Below are positions 52,840 through 62,839 of a stretch of 64,000 nt of DNA, in pieces. The notes below the pieces were generated by a model. That model made no database searches and was not told where the DNA came from. It saw only the letters and a list, made by a program, of their open reading frames with translations. The number at the start of each line of letters is the position of its first letter. Positions within the stretch are counted from its first letter, which is position 1. The translations under genes were made by a program, and so were the position numbers. The stretch spans positions 35,597 to 99,596 of the forward strand of contig JAKSYS010000164.1 of assembly GCA_022925895.1 (NCBI GenBank). Direction: 5' to 3'. The stretch comes from Fragilaria crotonensis. Lineage: Eukaryota > Bacillariophyta > Fragilariophyceae > Fragilariales > Fragilariaceae.

Positions 52840-55800
52840 CTAAGGCGGCTTCTCGCGGCAGTGGTAGCTGCCAACCCCTTGAGCTTCGTCCTTCAGCATG
52901 GATATCAACTTTGCCTCGTGGCCTCGGGCCGATTTGTGATTGCCGCGAGCTAAGTTGGCGCGCACGTCCGCGAGGCGGTCAGAATCCGAGATCTCGCGAA
53001 GCGGAACTCGGCCCCTTCGGAGATGCGCTCCTGAAAACGCGGCCAGAGGGTGGGCGGACAGGAGCGGGCGAGAAGTTCGGTGGGGCGAAACTCGGATCCC
53101 GGCGTCAGGGCGCTGAACGGCTGGGCCCGAAGGGCGGCGTCGAGGTCGAGGCGTACCGTTTGAGCACCGCGAGGTTGTGGCGGGCGGCGTCGTGCGTCCA
53201 GTCGAAGCGAAACTCCGTCGCGTGGGTGCGCGGTTGGCCGGAGTGCAAAATAGTGGCAAGGGCATCGGCCAGGCGTGGTTCGGGAGTCGTGGGAACGGCG
53301 AGTCGACGTTCGGGAGCGGGATCGTCGGCAATGGCACCAACGATGGGAACTTACCGGGAAGCGGGCGTGGCGTGTCTGCGAGGGCTGATGTCGGCGCGTC
53401 GTGGGCGTCTCCGGGCGACAATGCGCGCGCACGGGTGGTCGGTCGGTGGCGAGTCGAGGGCGGGGCGTAGCGCTCAGGCCCGACTTCGTTTCGTGACGGG
53501 TCGTCGCGGGCTGGCGAGATGCGGGGCGTCGGCGACGTGGCGGGGCGAGAAGGTTCGTGCGCGTGGGTTCCCGCGGGACTGTCTCGGGCGGCAGATTCCG
53601 ATAAAGTCCGGGGCGTCCTACGTGGCGTCTGTTGTGGAACTCGGCCGTCGACCGTTCCTGGTCGAACGCCCATTGCGACGGCTGTGCGACGAAGGCGGGC
53701 TGGAAGTAAGCAGATGCAGAGGGTCCTAATTTTGTTTTCTTGCTGGGCGGCGTCGCGTCGGACGAGGGCGGCGCATGCGCGCCCGGCACTGCTCTATCCA
53801 CGCTCGTACGGCGGTCGTCTGTTCGGTCGTGAGGGCGACGTGCGAGGCGCTCAAGAAACAGCTCTTGACGCACTTCCCGTTTAGGTGCCACCTGCAGCAC
53901 ATGTTCGGGATCGGTCCACTTCGGACGTGATCGAGGAACACCTGCCAAGTGTCGTTCGCGTCTCTCGGAAAAGGTCCTGCTGTGGGTTTGTGACTGCGTC
54001 CGCGGGTTGCCCGCGACGTCCGGCTCGAGCGCTCCCGGCGGCGGCTACAGGCTGCGAGTCGCCCTTTTGGTCGACTCCACGTCCCAGCCGCTCCTTGAGG
54101 AAGTCGCAGGCCGGGAAGACAAAGGCGCCGTCCTCCAACTGCTGCCGGGTGGACCTGAATTCTAGGAGTGCTGGGTTGATCTCGTCCTCGTGTTCGACTC
54201 CAGCGCAGAGAACTAGGTATTGTTGCATGCGTTTTCGATGAACCAACCTAACCTGCACGCGGCTGAGGGTCAGCGTGCGCTAGCTGGCGGAGCGTCGCCA
54301 GTGTGGAGCCGACCGCCCTGGTCAGGAAACGGCTCCACTCGTCCAACATGTGTGTGAGCGGGAATTGGCTCCGAAAGGAGCTCCAGCACTCCGCTCATGT
54401 TCTCGATAAGCCGCGCGAGTTCGTGAAAATCTTTCGGCACCGTGAAGTTGAGTTTTGTCATGCTCTTGATGTCCTTCTCCGAGAAGCCCGTGGTCGTGTC
54501 GGTCGTCTTGAGTTGCATTTGCACAAGGGTGCTGGCGTGATCAGAGGCTTCTCGCCCGATCGCTGCTGCTCGGGCGAACGTCTGGGGACCGCAACAGAAG
54601 AGGCTGAAGGCCCCTGGCCGGTCAGGTGTGTCGGCCGTGAAAGAAGCGGTGCGGATTGCGGCGCAGAAGCCCATGGGAATGAACGCGTCTCGACCTTTGG
54701 TGTTCCTCAAGAAGTGGTGGATGTGGTTTTGTACGTAGGCCACGTTGCTAAGCGTCAGGATGTCCGAGAAAGACTGGACCGGGCGGCTGCGAATCATCCT
54801 GTCGGCGTCCCTTTCGGACACGAAAAGGACCATTCGTTTCGTCGACGGCGGGAAAGAGTCAAAGCCTGTCTTCGACGTTTGGGGGGACGAGGTCGCTGCG
54901 TTTGCTGCCTGTCGCTCCAGTAACGTTGACAGGTTTCGAATGGCGTCCTCTGTGCGTCCTGGCGTGCTGGCATGGTCGTCCGTCCGAATGAGGCTCCTAG
55001 CTCTGACCGCCAGATGCTTGAGGTGTAGCGATTTCGCCCATTCGTCCGATCGTTTGGAGTATGCGTTTGATGCCGCCACCCCTCGCTTTGTCGGTCGGGG
55101 TCCTCCTCGAGTTTACCGCTACGCTGAGGACCCACCGCGGGATGTAAGAGGCTGCCTCCGCGCGGATGGTTGCTCTGGACGGGTCTGGGTCCTCGCTCGC
55201 TCTCTGTTTAATGGCGTTGACGATCAGTAGGGCGAGCTCCTCTGGCGCGGTGACGTAAGTGTCCATGATGGCGGCTGCGATGAAGGCGGCACCGGGACGG
55301 TGGGCTTCATCGTGAACCCGACGACCGTGACGTCGTCTGTGTCGTCCTCGCTCGCTTCGACTGGCTTGCTTGGCTTCGCCCGGTGCTTCGTTCCGCTTCC
55401 TTTCTTCGGTCGTCCTCTGGTTGCAGTCGGCAGGGTGCCGGCTGGCTCGGCTTCGCGCGTGGCTCCGGTGCTGACGCCTGGCACCTGGGCACGTGTCGTC
55501 AGAGATTCATTGATCGCCGCCAGTACGTCCGACGTAGAATTCCACGAGAGCATCCTCGACCAATCAAAGGCGTTCCGATGTGTCGCTCTACGACCTGTTT
55601 CGTGTCGACCGCCATGGCGGCGGCGAAGCCGCCAGCCCCATCAGTGCCCAAAGGGCGTTCGTCCCGTCGTTGAGTCCATCGTCAGCGTCGTGGTGGAAGT
55701 GGTGAAAGAGTCGGATGACTCCGTGCGTGTTTACCATAAGGTGGGCGACTTCCGGAGAGCACAAGTGTACGAATCCTGTAGAATTTGTACTGACCGAGTT

Positions 55801-55920
55801 CGTCTTCGAATTCAAAGCGCTGAGCTTTTCGACGACCTCCCACTGGTCGAGCTTCCTGAAAACGTCCAACCACGTCAAGGTCATCGTCATCGGTGAGCGA
55901 GCGTCGTCTGACCCCTCCAT
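52840..55920 (-). pseudogene. DIRS-1 Gag-like region
   Basis: Long minus-strand coding in several frames: N-terminus 55920-55588 (TLTWLDVFRKLDQWEVVEKL), 55553-55224 (Pro/Lys-rich), 55266-54997 and 55079-54270 (KSLHLKHLAVRARSLIRTDD; FSEKDIKSMTKLNFTVPKDF), 54258-53881, then 53948-53726 with a Cys/His cluster CCRWHLNGKCVKSCFLSASH (zinc-finger-like) and a basic Pro/Arg tail to about 52840. Position and the Cys/His cluster suggest a Gag. Frame jumps make the exact boundaries uncertain. Confidence 0.6.
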
Positions 55921-55954
55921 TGCGTCTGTGGTTCAAGTCGGGTCGGGGAGGCCA

Positions 55955-56110
55955 GATTAACTAGAGTAGTGTCTTTGTCGATTCGAGTTCGTTCGGATTG
56001 TGAGCAATTCGTATCTTGTGTTGTGTTGTGTCGTGGTGTTCGTCTGTCTGTGTCTCGTGTTCGTCTGTCTGATGGCGACTGCCCGTCCTTTCCCGATCTT
56101 CGGACATGCC
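55955..56110. repeat. DIRS-1 repeat B2
   Basis: 156 bp, the terminal copy of B, ending cggacatgcc exactly at the LINE-M junction. Confidence 0.85.
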
Positions 56111-58378
56111 ATTGCTGGACGTCTGCTGTTTTCGACTAGTGTGAGGGTGATGAGAGCTCGTTCGTTTGCTTGGCGAGATCTTCCTGATATTTTGTGACTG
56201 CTTGTTGGTGTCGTCGAATGCTTGCCTCGATCTCCGCGAATTTGTTTTGGGTCATCATCGATTTCGTCGTTTGTGAGTGGGTTGTTGCCGTTTCATCTGT
56301 CAGATCTAGCTCCTGAATTGGGTCCATGGCTTTGTTGTGTGTCTTTTTGGTGTTCCTTCAGCCTGTGCAGAACGAGCTGGCGGTGATTGCAACAGTTGGG
56401 AGATAGCGTTTGGGAGGAGTGGTGGTTTTGGGAGTAGGTTGGTTGGTAGAGTGGGAGGTCTGTATCCGAGGATGGTGTCCCAGCTGGGCTACGAACGGAT
56501 GCGGGAGCATTTTCCCAGACTGAGGAGGCGCTTCTTTGTTGAATGAGGCGAGATTGTTGTGAACTGCCACTGTGGGTACGTAAATGGCGTGTGGTGGGCT
56601 CGCTTCTTGGATAAGGTTGGTGAAGTCTGCTTCCCGCTGATTGAAGGTGGAGATGCACTCTTTATGTTCGCTGAAGAGTTGTGGACTTGTGCCATGTGTT
56701 CCACTGGTACTAGAAGTTGCGCCCGTCGAGTCTCCTCCGTTGTCAGCATCGCACCTGAGACTGTTTCCTGCTGTGTCTTTACGTGACGTCGCCCATTCCC
56801 TGGTGTTTCTTTCCAGGATGTTGGTACCGCGGTGTTCATTTCGGATGAGATCAACGTTTTGTATTGTTAGCGCCATTGTGATAATTCGAGTGTTCGTCAT
56901 GTCGTCCGCATGAGTTTGGAAAGGGCGTCTACTTCGGCCGTGCTCATTTTGGAGTAGAGTCTGCCCAGAAATACCGCTGTGTTGGTTCCGTCGAGGTAGG
57001 CGGAAAGTATTTCCGTTAGAGGTCCGACGTGGTTCTCTCCGCATTTAATGGTGAGATGTGGTATGTCGTGTCCGGTTGGGGTCTTGCGGTGGTATCGGGT
57101 CGTGGCTTGTAGATGTCTGCGGAGATGGGCTAGGTAGTACTTCCTCTGTGTGTATTTGGGTGCTTAAAGAAAATGTATCACGCAATTGAAATTGTTTCTC
57201 CGCTGTCGCACGATGAGTTTGAGATGTTTACTTCAACGTTGTGACGTTCTAGGTTTTCTTTGTTTGTTTGTCACCAATCCATGTTCCTGCACCCGTGCTT
57301 GAGGCAAGACGGAAGCTAAAGACGTACATTTGGATGGACTTCGATCTTGGTGATTTAGGTGCGAGAAACAGGAGGGTTGTCTGGTGTAAGTTCAGGAGGT
57401 ATGTGTGGTGTGGTAGATCCGTTCTTCCACGGAAAAGGATGGCATCTGATACCGTTCCAGAATGTAGTGGATCGTATCCGTGGCTGCGAGATTCCATTGT
57501 TCGTCGTCTTCGGAATGCTGTTGTAGTTGTCGGGTTTCCAGCGCACTGCGACTGGTGTGCCGTCGTTGACTTTTACGAAGCTGAGTCCTTTCTTCCGGAG
57601 CTTGGTTTTGTTGGCTGGCGTTGGGGTGAACAATGGATGGGGTTTGCGTCATCTGGATAGCGGACTCGGAACTCGGGCGGGTTGGATTTCTAAGAGGCAA
57701 TACTGGTAGTGGAGTGTCTCTGGCCTCTTCGTTGGTGATGGTGCGCGGTTTGGTTTTTTCCTTGGACTGGTGTCCAGTTGTCTTTGGCAGGTAGTTTTTT
57801 GTCGGTGCTGTCTGTGTCTTCCATTATCTCGTCTTCGTCGTAGATACGGCGGGCGCTTCTTGGATCAGTAGTGTCGACAGTGGGCGGATGGCTTGTTTGT
57901 TACAAGTGAGGACGCGCAATGTCTAACCCAGCGTTCCAATTTCTTCGGGATTTTCATACCGCAGGAGGTAAGTAGCTGTAGCTCTCCCAGATGAACTTGA
58001 GAAGTATCTGTCTGGTTGTGGATCATGCGTTGCCACTGTGTGTCAAACTGAAAGCAGTGATCATATGCATGGTAACCGAAGAGGGTATAGTGATTCCAGG
58101 TGTGTGCGTTTCCGACAATTTTGTTAGCAGCGTCGTTGGTGGTTCGGAGATTCATTGACGCGGTATTCATGTAGTTTTCGGAGGTGTTTGGGTTTCATGC
58201 CAGTTGACACTGTCAATAGCATAGATAGGGTGAGAGATATCTACGCCATTGGGATGATCTCCGAAAGGTGTGGGAGGTCCATTCCTTTGTCATGGTGCTA
58301 CGTGACTTCTTACAGTTGCTACGGGGAGGCGGTTAATGGACAGACTGTGGTTATGAATACTAGAGTAGGAAATTGTGT
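56111..58378 (-). pseudogene. LINE-M ORF1, N-terminal and middle segments
   Basis: Minus-strand coding in several frames, matched to LINE-1 ORF1. 58170-57865: NKIVGNAHTWNHYTLFGYHA, FQFDTQWQRM. 57633-57355: GTPVAVRWKPDNYNSIPK, HPFPWKNGS. 57044-56358: NILERNTREWATSRKDTAGN, STFNQREADFTNLIQEAS. 56327-56139: KFAEIEASIRRHQQAVTKYQ, a coiled coil ending at a TAG just before DIRS-1. The 5' end of the LINE is at 58378, so the 5' UTR is short. The frame breaks are numerous. Confidence 0.7.
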
Positions 58379-58395
58379 AAGGAGGTTGGGTTCAC
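58379..58395. repeat. 17-bp target-site duplication of LINE-M (right copy)
   Basis: Identical to 42739-42755. CoDi-2 RT coding resumes directly afterwards. Confidence 0.92.
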
Positions 58396-59432
58396 TCAAG
58401 CGAGATTGATGAATGCCTATTCTACAAAGGCAAGTCAGTGTTTGTCCTCTATACTGATGATTCCATCTTGGCTGGACCAGATCCACAAGAATTGGATGAC
58501 ATCATTCAGAAATGAAGGCAGTGGGCTCAAGCCTCACTGTTGAAGGAACATCTCTGATTTTCTTGGAGTTCAAATTGACAGGATCAATGACAACACCTTC
58601 AATCTTTCTCAACCTCATCTCATCAATGATATCATCAAGGAATTGCGCTTGGATGGTCAGAATGTGGCAACCAAGAAGACCACTGGAGCTTCAAGCAAGA
58701 CTTGCTGCAGGCATCTGATTCTCCTCCTTTTGATGATCACTTCAATTACCGCGGGTTATTGGTCAGATGAACTATCTGGAGAATGTTCAAGGCTTGACAT
58801 CTCATGTGCTGTCCACCAGGAGCAAGATTTGTGTCAATCCAGGCTTCAACATGGAAGGCTTTGAAGTGGTTGGGCAGGTATCTTGTTGGCTCAAGAGACA
58901 AAGGGATGATCTATTCTCCAGCAACCAACCAAAGCTTTGATGTCTATGTGGATGCTTCATTCACAGGGGACTGGGATCCAAGTATGCAGTGGGATCCAGA
59001 CACTGCAAGGTCAAGAACTGGCTATGTCATCCTTTATGCCTCATGTCCAGTCATATGGGCATCAAGCTTCAGTCTGAGATTGCTCTATCAACAACAGAGT
59101 GAATATTGGCAATTTCGACAGCCACAAGAGAAGTGCTTCCATTGATGGAGTTGGTGCAAAAATGAATCATGGATGTGGCCAGCAACAACATGGCTCCATT
59201 GTTGGGTTTTGAAGACAACAGCAGCGCCATTGAGCTGGCTACTGAGCGTCAAGAATTCAAAGATGTCCTCGAATGCGCCACATCCACCAAGTACCATCAT
59301 TTCAGGAACAAGGTTCAAGATGGCACTATGTCTATTCATCCTGTCTCAACTGAAGACATGCTTGCAGATATCCTCACCCAGATCTGCAATGGAGAGACTC
59401 ACCAAGTTGCAAAGAGTTGATGGGTTGGTAGC
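58396..59432 (+). pseudogene. CoDi-2 Pol: RT C-terminus and RNase H
   Basis: Resumes with DECLFYKGKSVFVLYTDDS (motif C, YTDD) and LAGPDPQELDDI. Several one-base losses then split it over frames at 58512, 58643, 58804 and 59169: LRLDGQNVATKKTTGASSKT, LGRYLVGSRDKGMIYSP, YVDASFTGDWDPS, FEDNSSAIELA and STEDMLADILTQICNGE. It is far more damaged than CoDi-1. Confidence 0.8.
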
Positions 59433-59459
59433 GAAGGACTTTGTCAAGCAAGTGAGGAG

Positions 59460-60004
59460 TAAAGCTACAATATTGGCGTCTACCGTCGTGGATCATACTC
59501 TACCTCTCCTTCTGTCCGTTTGTCAACCAAAGTTTCTGTGAGTCACGGTTCGGTTCTCTTTGCAATTGAGTCACGCTTTGCGTTCGCGTTCTCGTAAGTG
59601 TTTGCGTCATTGTTCTTCGGTCATTGTCGAATGGTCCGCGGACATACAAATGGGAATCGCAATCGCCAGCCAACCTCAAAGAGAAATAAACTGGTGCATC
59701 ATCAAATCTACATTTACATGCTTTATATTTCATTATATTTATCTGGGATTCAGTATCTTTCAACAAATCATTCTACCATGGGGTTCTGAAGAACTAACAA
59801 AGAACAATCAAGGAACAACAAAGAACAAGAAGAACAAGGAAAGTGCAGCTTCAGAGCTCTCATTTGGTCATTCCAATTTCATTTCCTGCATGTTTTATTC
59901 ATCTCACAATTAGTCTATTGCAAAATATAACACTCCTACTAATTTATTTTAACTAATTCGTCGTTTCAGAGCCCTTATTCGTTATCGCCTCGAATAAACC
60001 TTTA
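59460..60004 (+). repeat. CoDi-2 3' LTR
   Basis: 545 bp, starting TAAAGCTACAATATTGG and ending GAATAAACCTTTA. It differs from the 563-bp 5' LTR by several small indels and substitutions. It is preceded by the purine-rich agtgaggag. Confidence 0.87.
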
Positions 60005-60009
60005 CCATC

Positions 60010-61615
60010 CAACAACGGGATCTAAATCTCGTTCGCATTTATCTTCAAGTATATTCTCTTGCGGACATGAGCGACGTCGCGTCTCCAAACCGCATCAACT
60101 TGTTGTTTCTTGATTGACAACGCCCAAAGGAATGGAAGGAAAGTACACTTTGGCCTCAACAATTACTTCCCAGTGCATCTCAATGTCGATTGTGGCATAG
60201 GTTCATCAAATTGTCCTATCTCCGTTATGCCCCTTTCTGGGTCACACCTCCCTCCATGCCTCCGCCATTGGCACAACGAGACGAAGTATCCTCTGACTCT
60301 TCTACCCATCTACCTCTTTCTGATATGGTCAAGAAATTATCCCGGACCGAACGCCGGATGGTTGACTCCCTTCAGGAGGAACTTTTAGATCGTACCTCAT
60401 ACATCGATTTGTTCCAAACAAAGAAAATTTTCACAATTGCCTCCGACGGTGGCCTTCAGGGACACTTGGGCACGTTTGGCTGGGTCATTGCACGGAAATC
60501 CAAGGTGGTTCTACAATGCTCAGGTCCCGTGGACGGCTCGCGTGACACTGCTTCCTCAACTCGAAGTGAACTCTGGGGTTTCGCGTCTTCGCTTTTGTCC
60601 CTAGTACTGGTATCAAGAGCGTGAAACATAAAATACAGATGCAGATTTCGATGGTTGGTCGATAGCAAGGCTGCCATTTCGAGGGTCAAAAAGTTCCTGC
60701 AATGGGGTCATCTCAAACGAGGACGTCAGCCACTGGATTCCGACATTCTGGCGCTTATTGGAAAGTACCATAAAGAATTGGGGAAGAAGATTCATATCAA
60801 ATGGATAAAAGCTCACCAAGATGACAATGCGCATGCTCAGACTCTCTCCTCGCACGCAAAACTCAATATTTTGGCGGATCAGCTTGCAACCCAATACCGG
60901 AAACATGGACGCTATAAGTCTAGCAAAACGGTCGACCATCAACCGGGTCAAAGATATCAGTCAGTATCAATGGCGACGACGTCTTACCAGCCAGTATGAT
61001 TCAAGCCTTCGGTTCCATGTGAATGGATACCACCTCCGTCAGTACCTCCAAAAACGGCGGAAATGGAACGATGCTACTTGGGATAATGTGGACTTCACGC
61101 TGATTGAGCTTCACTTTCGCAGACATCGCCCCTCCGACAAATAGCTCATATGAAATATGTCCACGATCAGCAACCATTGGGCGTCCGGCGTCTCAACACG
61201 CTCTGATAAAGGATCGCGTGCTGTCTCTCTGTCCATGTTGCAACACGAATGTAGAAGACCAACGTCATTTTATGAGCTGCTCCGCAAACCAGGGCCGTCT
61301 CCAAGGATGGCAACAATTCCGCAAAGAAAGCCTCAAAAAGGACGACCCACATCCTTTCTGGTACTGTCTCGTGGAAGGGATTGAACAGTGGACTGCAAAT
61401 CCCTCCATCATCTTCCAACCAAATCTGTCTCAGTATGCACCACACTTGCGAGCATATAGCAACGTCGGTGGCATCACAAATCAAATCGGATGGGACAATG
61501 CTCTCCGCGGCTTTCTGAGTCGAGATTGGTGAAACCTTGCCTCTCGCGACATGCATAATTCGACGACACATGCTATGGATCAAGCGGACGCTCGTCTTCG
61601 AAAGCAATGAATAGT
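60010..61615 (+). pseudogene. LINE-1 ORF2 C-terminal part: post-RT, RNase H, zinc finger
   Basis: Continues LINE-1 after CoDi-2: RDLNLVRIYLQVYSLADMSD, a stop at about 60113, then LPLSDMVKKLSRTERRMVD. RNase H: FTIASDGGLQGHLGTFGW, SSTRSELWGFASSLL (a stop near 60624), FRWLVDSKAAISRV, HIKWIKAHQDDN and HAKLNILADQLATQY. Zinc finger: LSLCPCCNTNVEDQRHFMSC at about 61230-61290. C-terminal helices: GWDNALRGFLSRDW, then a TGA. Several frames are involved (60655, 60821, 61104). It is clearly decayed. Confidence 0.78.
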
Positions 61616-61945
61616 CTATACGACTACTCTCGCTCCACTTGGACGCATCGAAATGACCTTCTTCATACAAAGAGACTCAAATGCTCTCGCCACCTCAATT
61701 CGATCCGCCACCATGGTCAAGATAAAGCACTACCATTCTCGACCGCATCTTCTGCGGTTTGATGATCGACATTTATGTGAGAGATCTCACTAAACTCTTG
61801 GACGGCAGTGCCGCGACACAACGAAGATGGCTTCGTACGGTCAAAAATCAATTGGAGTAGCCACGCATCAGGGGACTTCTCAGACAACGATCACATTTTT
61901 TTGCGAAAACCATAATACAGGGAAAAGGTGAATAAATATCGCAAT
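61616..61945 (+). other. LINE-1 3' end region
   Basis: Weak remnants of the ORF2 tail followed by AT-rich noncoding sequence up to the DIRS-2 boundary. No poly-A or target duplicate of LINE-1 is recognisable, so the true 3' end may lie beyond DIRS-2. Confidence 0.4.
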
Positions 61946-62243
61946 ACGAAATAAATTCGAGTCTTGTCCAAATTTCTCTAAGTCCGTTTAGTCGGATGAG
62001 TCGTCTGCTTCGTGGTTTCGTCGTACCGTTGTCTCGCGCACTGTCGCGTCGATTCGTGTGTTGTCTGTGGTCATTCGTTTCTCTTTTGTGCTCGTGAGAC
62101 TAGTAGAAATAAATAGATGGCATCGGAATCTGGTCCTAATAGTTTTGTCTCTCTCTCCTGGTTCGTCTCGCGGTGTCGGTCCCGTGATAGTTATCTAGCG
62201 GGGGTCCGTCGCGCGATTAATGAGTCGACCTGGTTTCCGCCCC
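61946..62243. repeat. DIRS-2 repeat A1
   Basis: Matches DIRS-1 A1/A2, starting acgaaataaattcgag and ending gtttccgcc. Confidence 0.82.
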
Positions 62244-62338
62244 ATGCAGAGCATGGCCGGGAGGTAACCGGCGCCAGGGCGCCGATGAACCTAGGCATCG
62301 GGCCAGGAGAGGAGGTGTGGGTGGGTGGGATTAACTAG

Positions 62339-62481
62339 AGTAGTGTCTTTGTCGATTCGAGTTCGTTCGGATTGTGAGCAATTCGTATCTTGTGTTGTGT
62401 TGTGTCGTGGTGTTCGTCTGTCTGTGTCTCGTGTTCGTCTGTCTGATGGCGACTGCCGTCCTTTCGATCTTCGGACATGCC
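62339..62481. repeat. DIRS-2 repeat B1
   Basis: 143 bp from gattaactagag to cggacatgcc, immediately followed by A2. Confidence 0.8.
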
Positions 62482-62779
62482 ACGAAATAAATTCGGAGTC
62501 TTGTCCAAATTTCTCTAGTCCGTTTAGTCGGATGAGTCGTCTGCTTCGTGGTTTCGTCATGCCGTTGTCTCGCGCACTGTCGCGTCGATTCGTGTGTTGT
62601 CTGTGGTCATTCTCGTTTCTCTTTTGTGCTCGTGAGACTAGTAGAAATAAATAGATGGCATCGGAATCTGGTCCTAATAGTTTTGTCTCTCTCTCCTGGT
62701 TCGTCTCGCGGTGTCGGTCCCGTGATAGTTATCTAGCGGGGGTCCGTCGCGCCGTTAATGAGTCGACCTGGTTTCCGCC
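62482..62779. repeat. DIRS-2 repeat A2
   Basis: 298 bp, the second A copy. Confidence 0.82.
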
Positions 62780-62839
62780 ATTTTCCGGTTGTCGTTCGTC
62801 CGCAGAATCTGGGGCGATCGTGTAGAAAGATTGTCGACT

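Larger units (their letters stand above)
49238..56110 (-). mobile_element. DIRS-1: tyrosine-recombinase retrotransposon with split direct repeats (Ngaro/PAT-like)
   Basis: A 6873-bp element inside LINE-M ORF1 with no target duplication (host reads gtta|attg across the site). Repeats on the + strand: A1 49238-49535, spacer 49536-49619, B1 49620-49775, A2 49776-50068, then coding, then B2 55955-56110. B1 runs directly into A2, the same junction that would form if the two element ends were joined in a circle. Minus-strand coding order is Gag-like (55920-52840), RT/RNase H (52642-51145) and tyrosine recombinase (about 51210-50143). It lacks an integrase. This is the known layout of DIRS-order elements with split direct repeats. 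Confidence 0.85.
42756..58378 (-). mobile_element. LINE-M: near full-length minus-strand LINE, split by DIRS-1
   Basis: An insertion in the CoDi-2 RT with a 17-bp target duplication. Its 3' end is at 42756 and its 5' end at 58378. Without DIRS-1 it is about 8.75 kb. It has ORF1 (about 58200-56111 and 49237-48807) and ORF2 (48807-42843) with APE endonuclease, RT, RNase H and a C-terminal tail. It is of the same class as LINE-1 but well diverged. Frameshifts occur in both ORFs. The 3' noncoding end is short (about 87 bp) and not poly-A. Confidence 0.88.
30137..60004 (+). mobile_element. CoDi-2: Ty1/copia element expanded by three nested insertions
   Basis: The element's own sequence is 30137-31354, 32158-33985, 40680-42755 and 58396-60004. 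LTRs are 563 and 545 bp with several indels between them, so it is older than CoDi-1. Protein and primer-binding site are close to CoDi-1 (gag MAAQAPHFALAPAFANPD), so the two are sister families. The three intruders are LINE-3 in gag, CoDi-1b in pol before the integrase, and LINE-M in the RT. Its integrase has lost two catalytic residues. Confidence 0.9.
138..61945 (+). mobile_element. LINE-1: scaffold APE/RNase H non-LTR retrotransposon, split by four insertions
   Basis: This is the host element for almost everything else in the window. In order its parts are: 5' region from about 138; ORF1 (237-1469, 10591-11400, 24915-25879); ORF2 endonuclease (about 26300-27340); linker (27343-27900); reverse transcriptase (27901-28778 and 29041-30136); then post-RT region, RNase H, zinc finger and C-terminus (60010-61900). 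Removing each insertion plus one copy of its target duplication rejoins the coding frame. It carries several nonsense codons and frameshifts, so it is inactive. The class (ORF1 plus an ORF2 with APE endonuclease, RT and RNase H) resembles the I-like superfamily; the exact clade is not determined. The right end near 61945 is uncertain because DIRS-2 begins there. Confidence 0.8.

Noticed and set aside
52737-53729. Long + strand open frame of 330 codons in a GC-rich stretch
   Set aside because: It lies antisense to the DIRS-1 Gag region, has Arg/Gly-biased composition without any motif, and the opposite strand carries the Cys/His cluster. Best explained as a GC-driven shadow frame.
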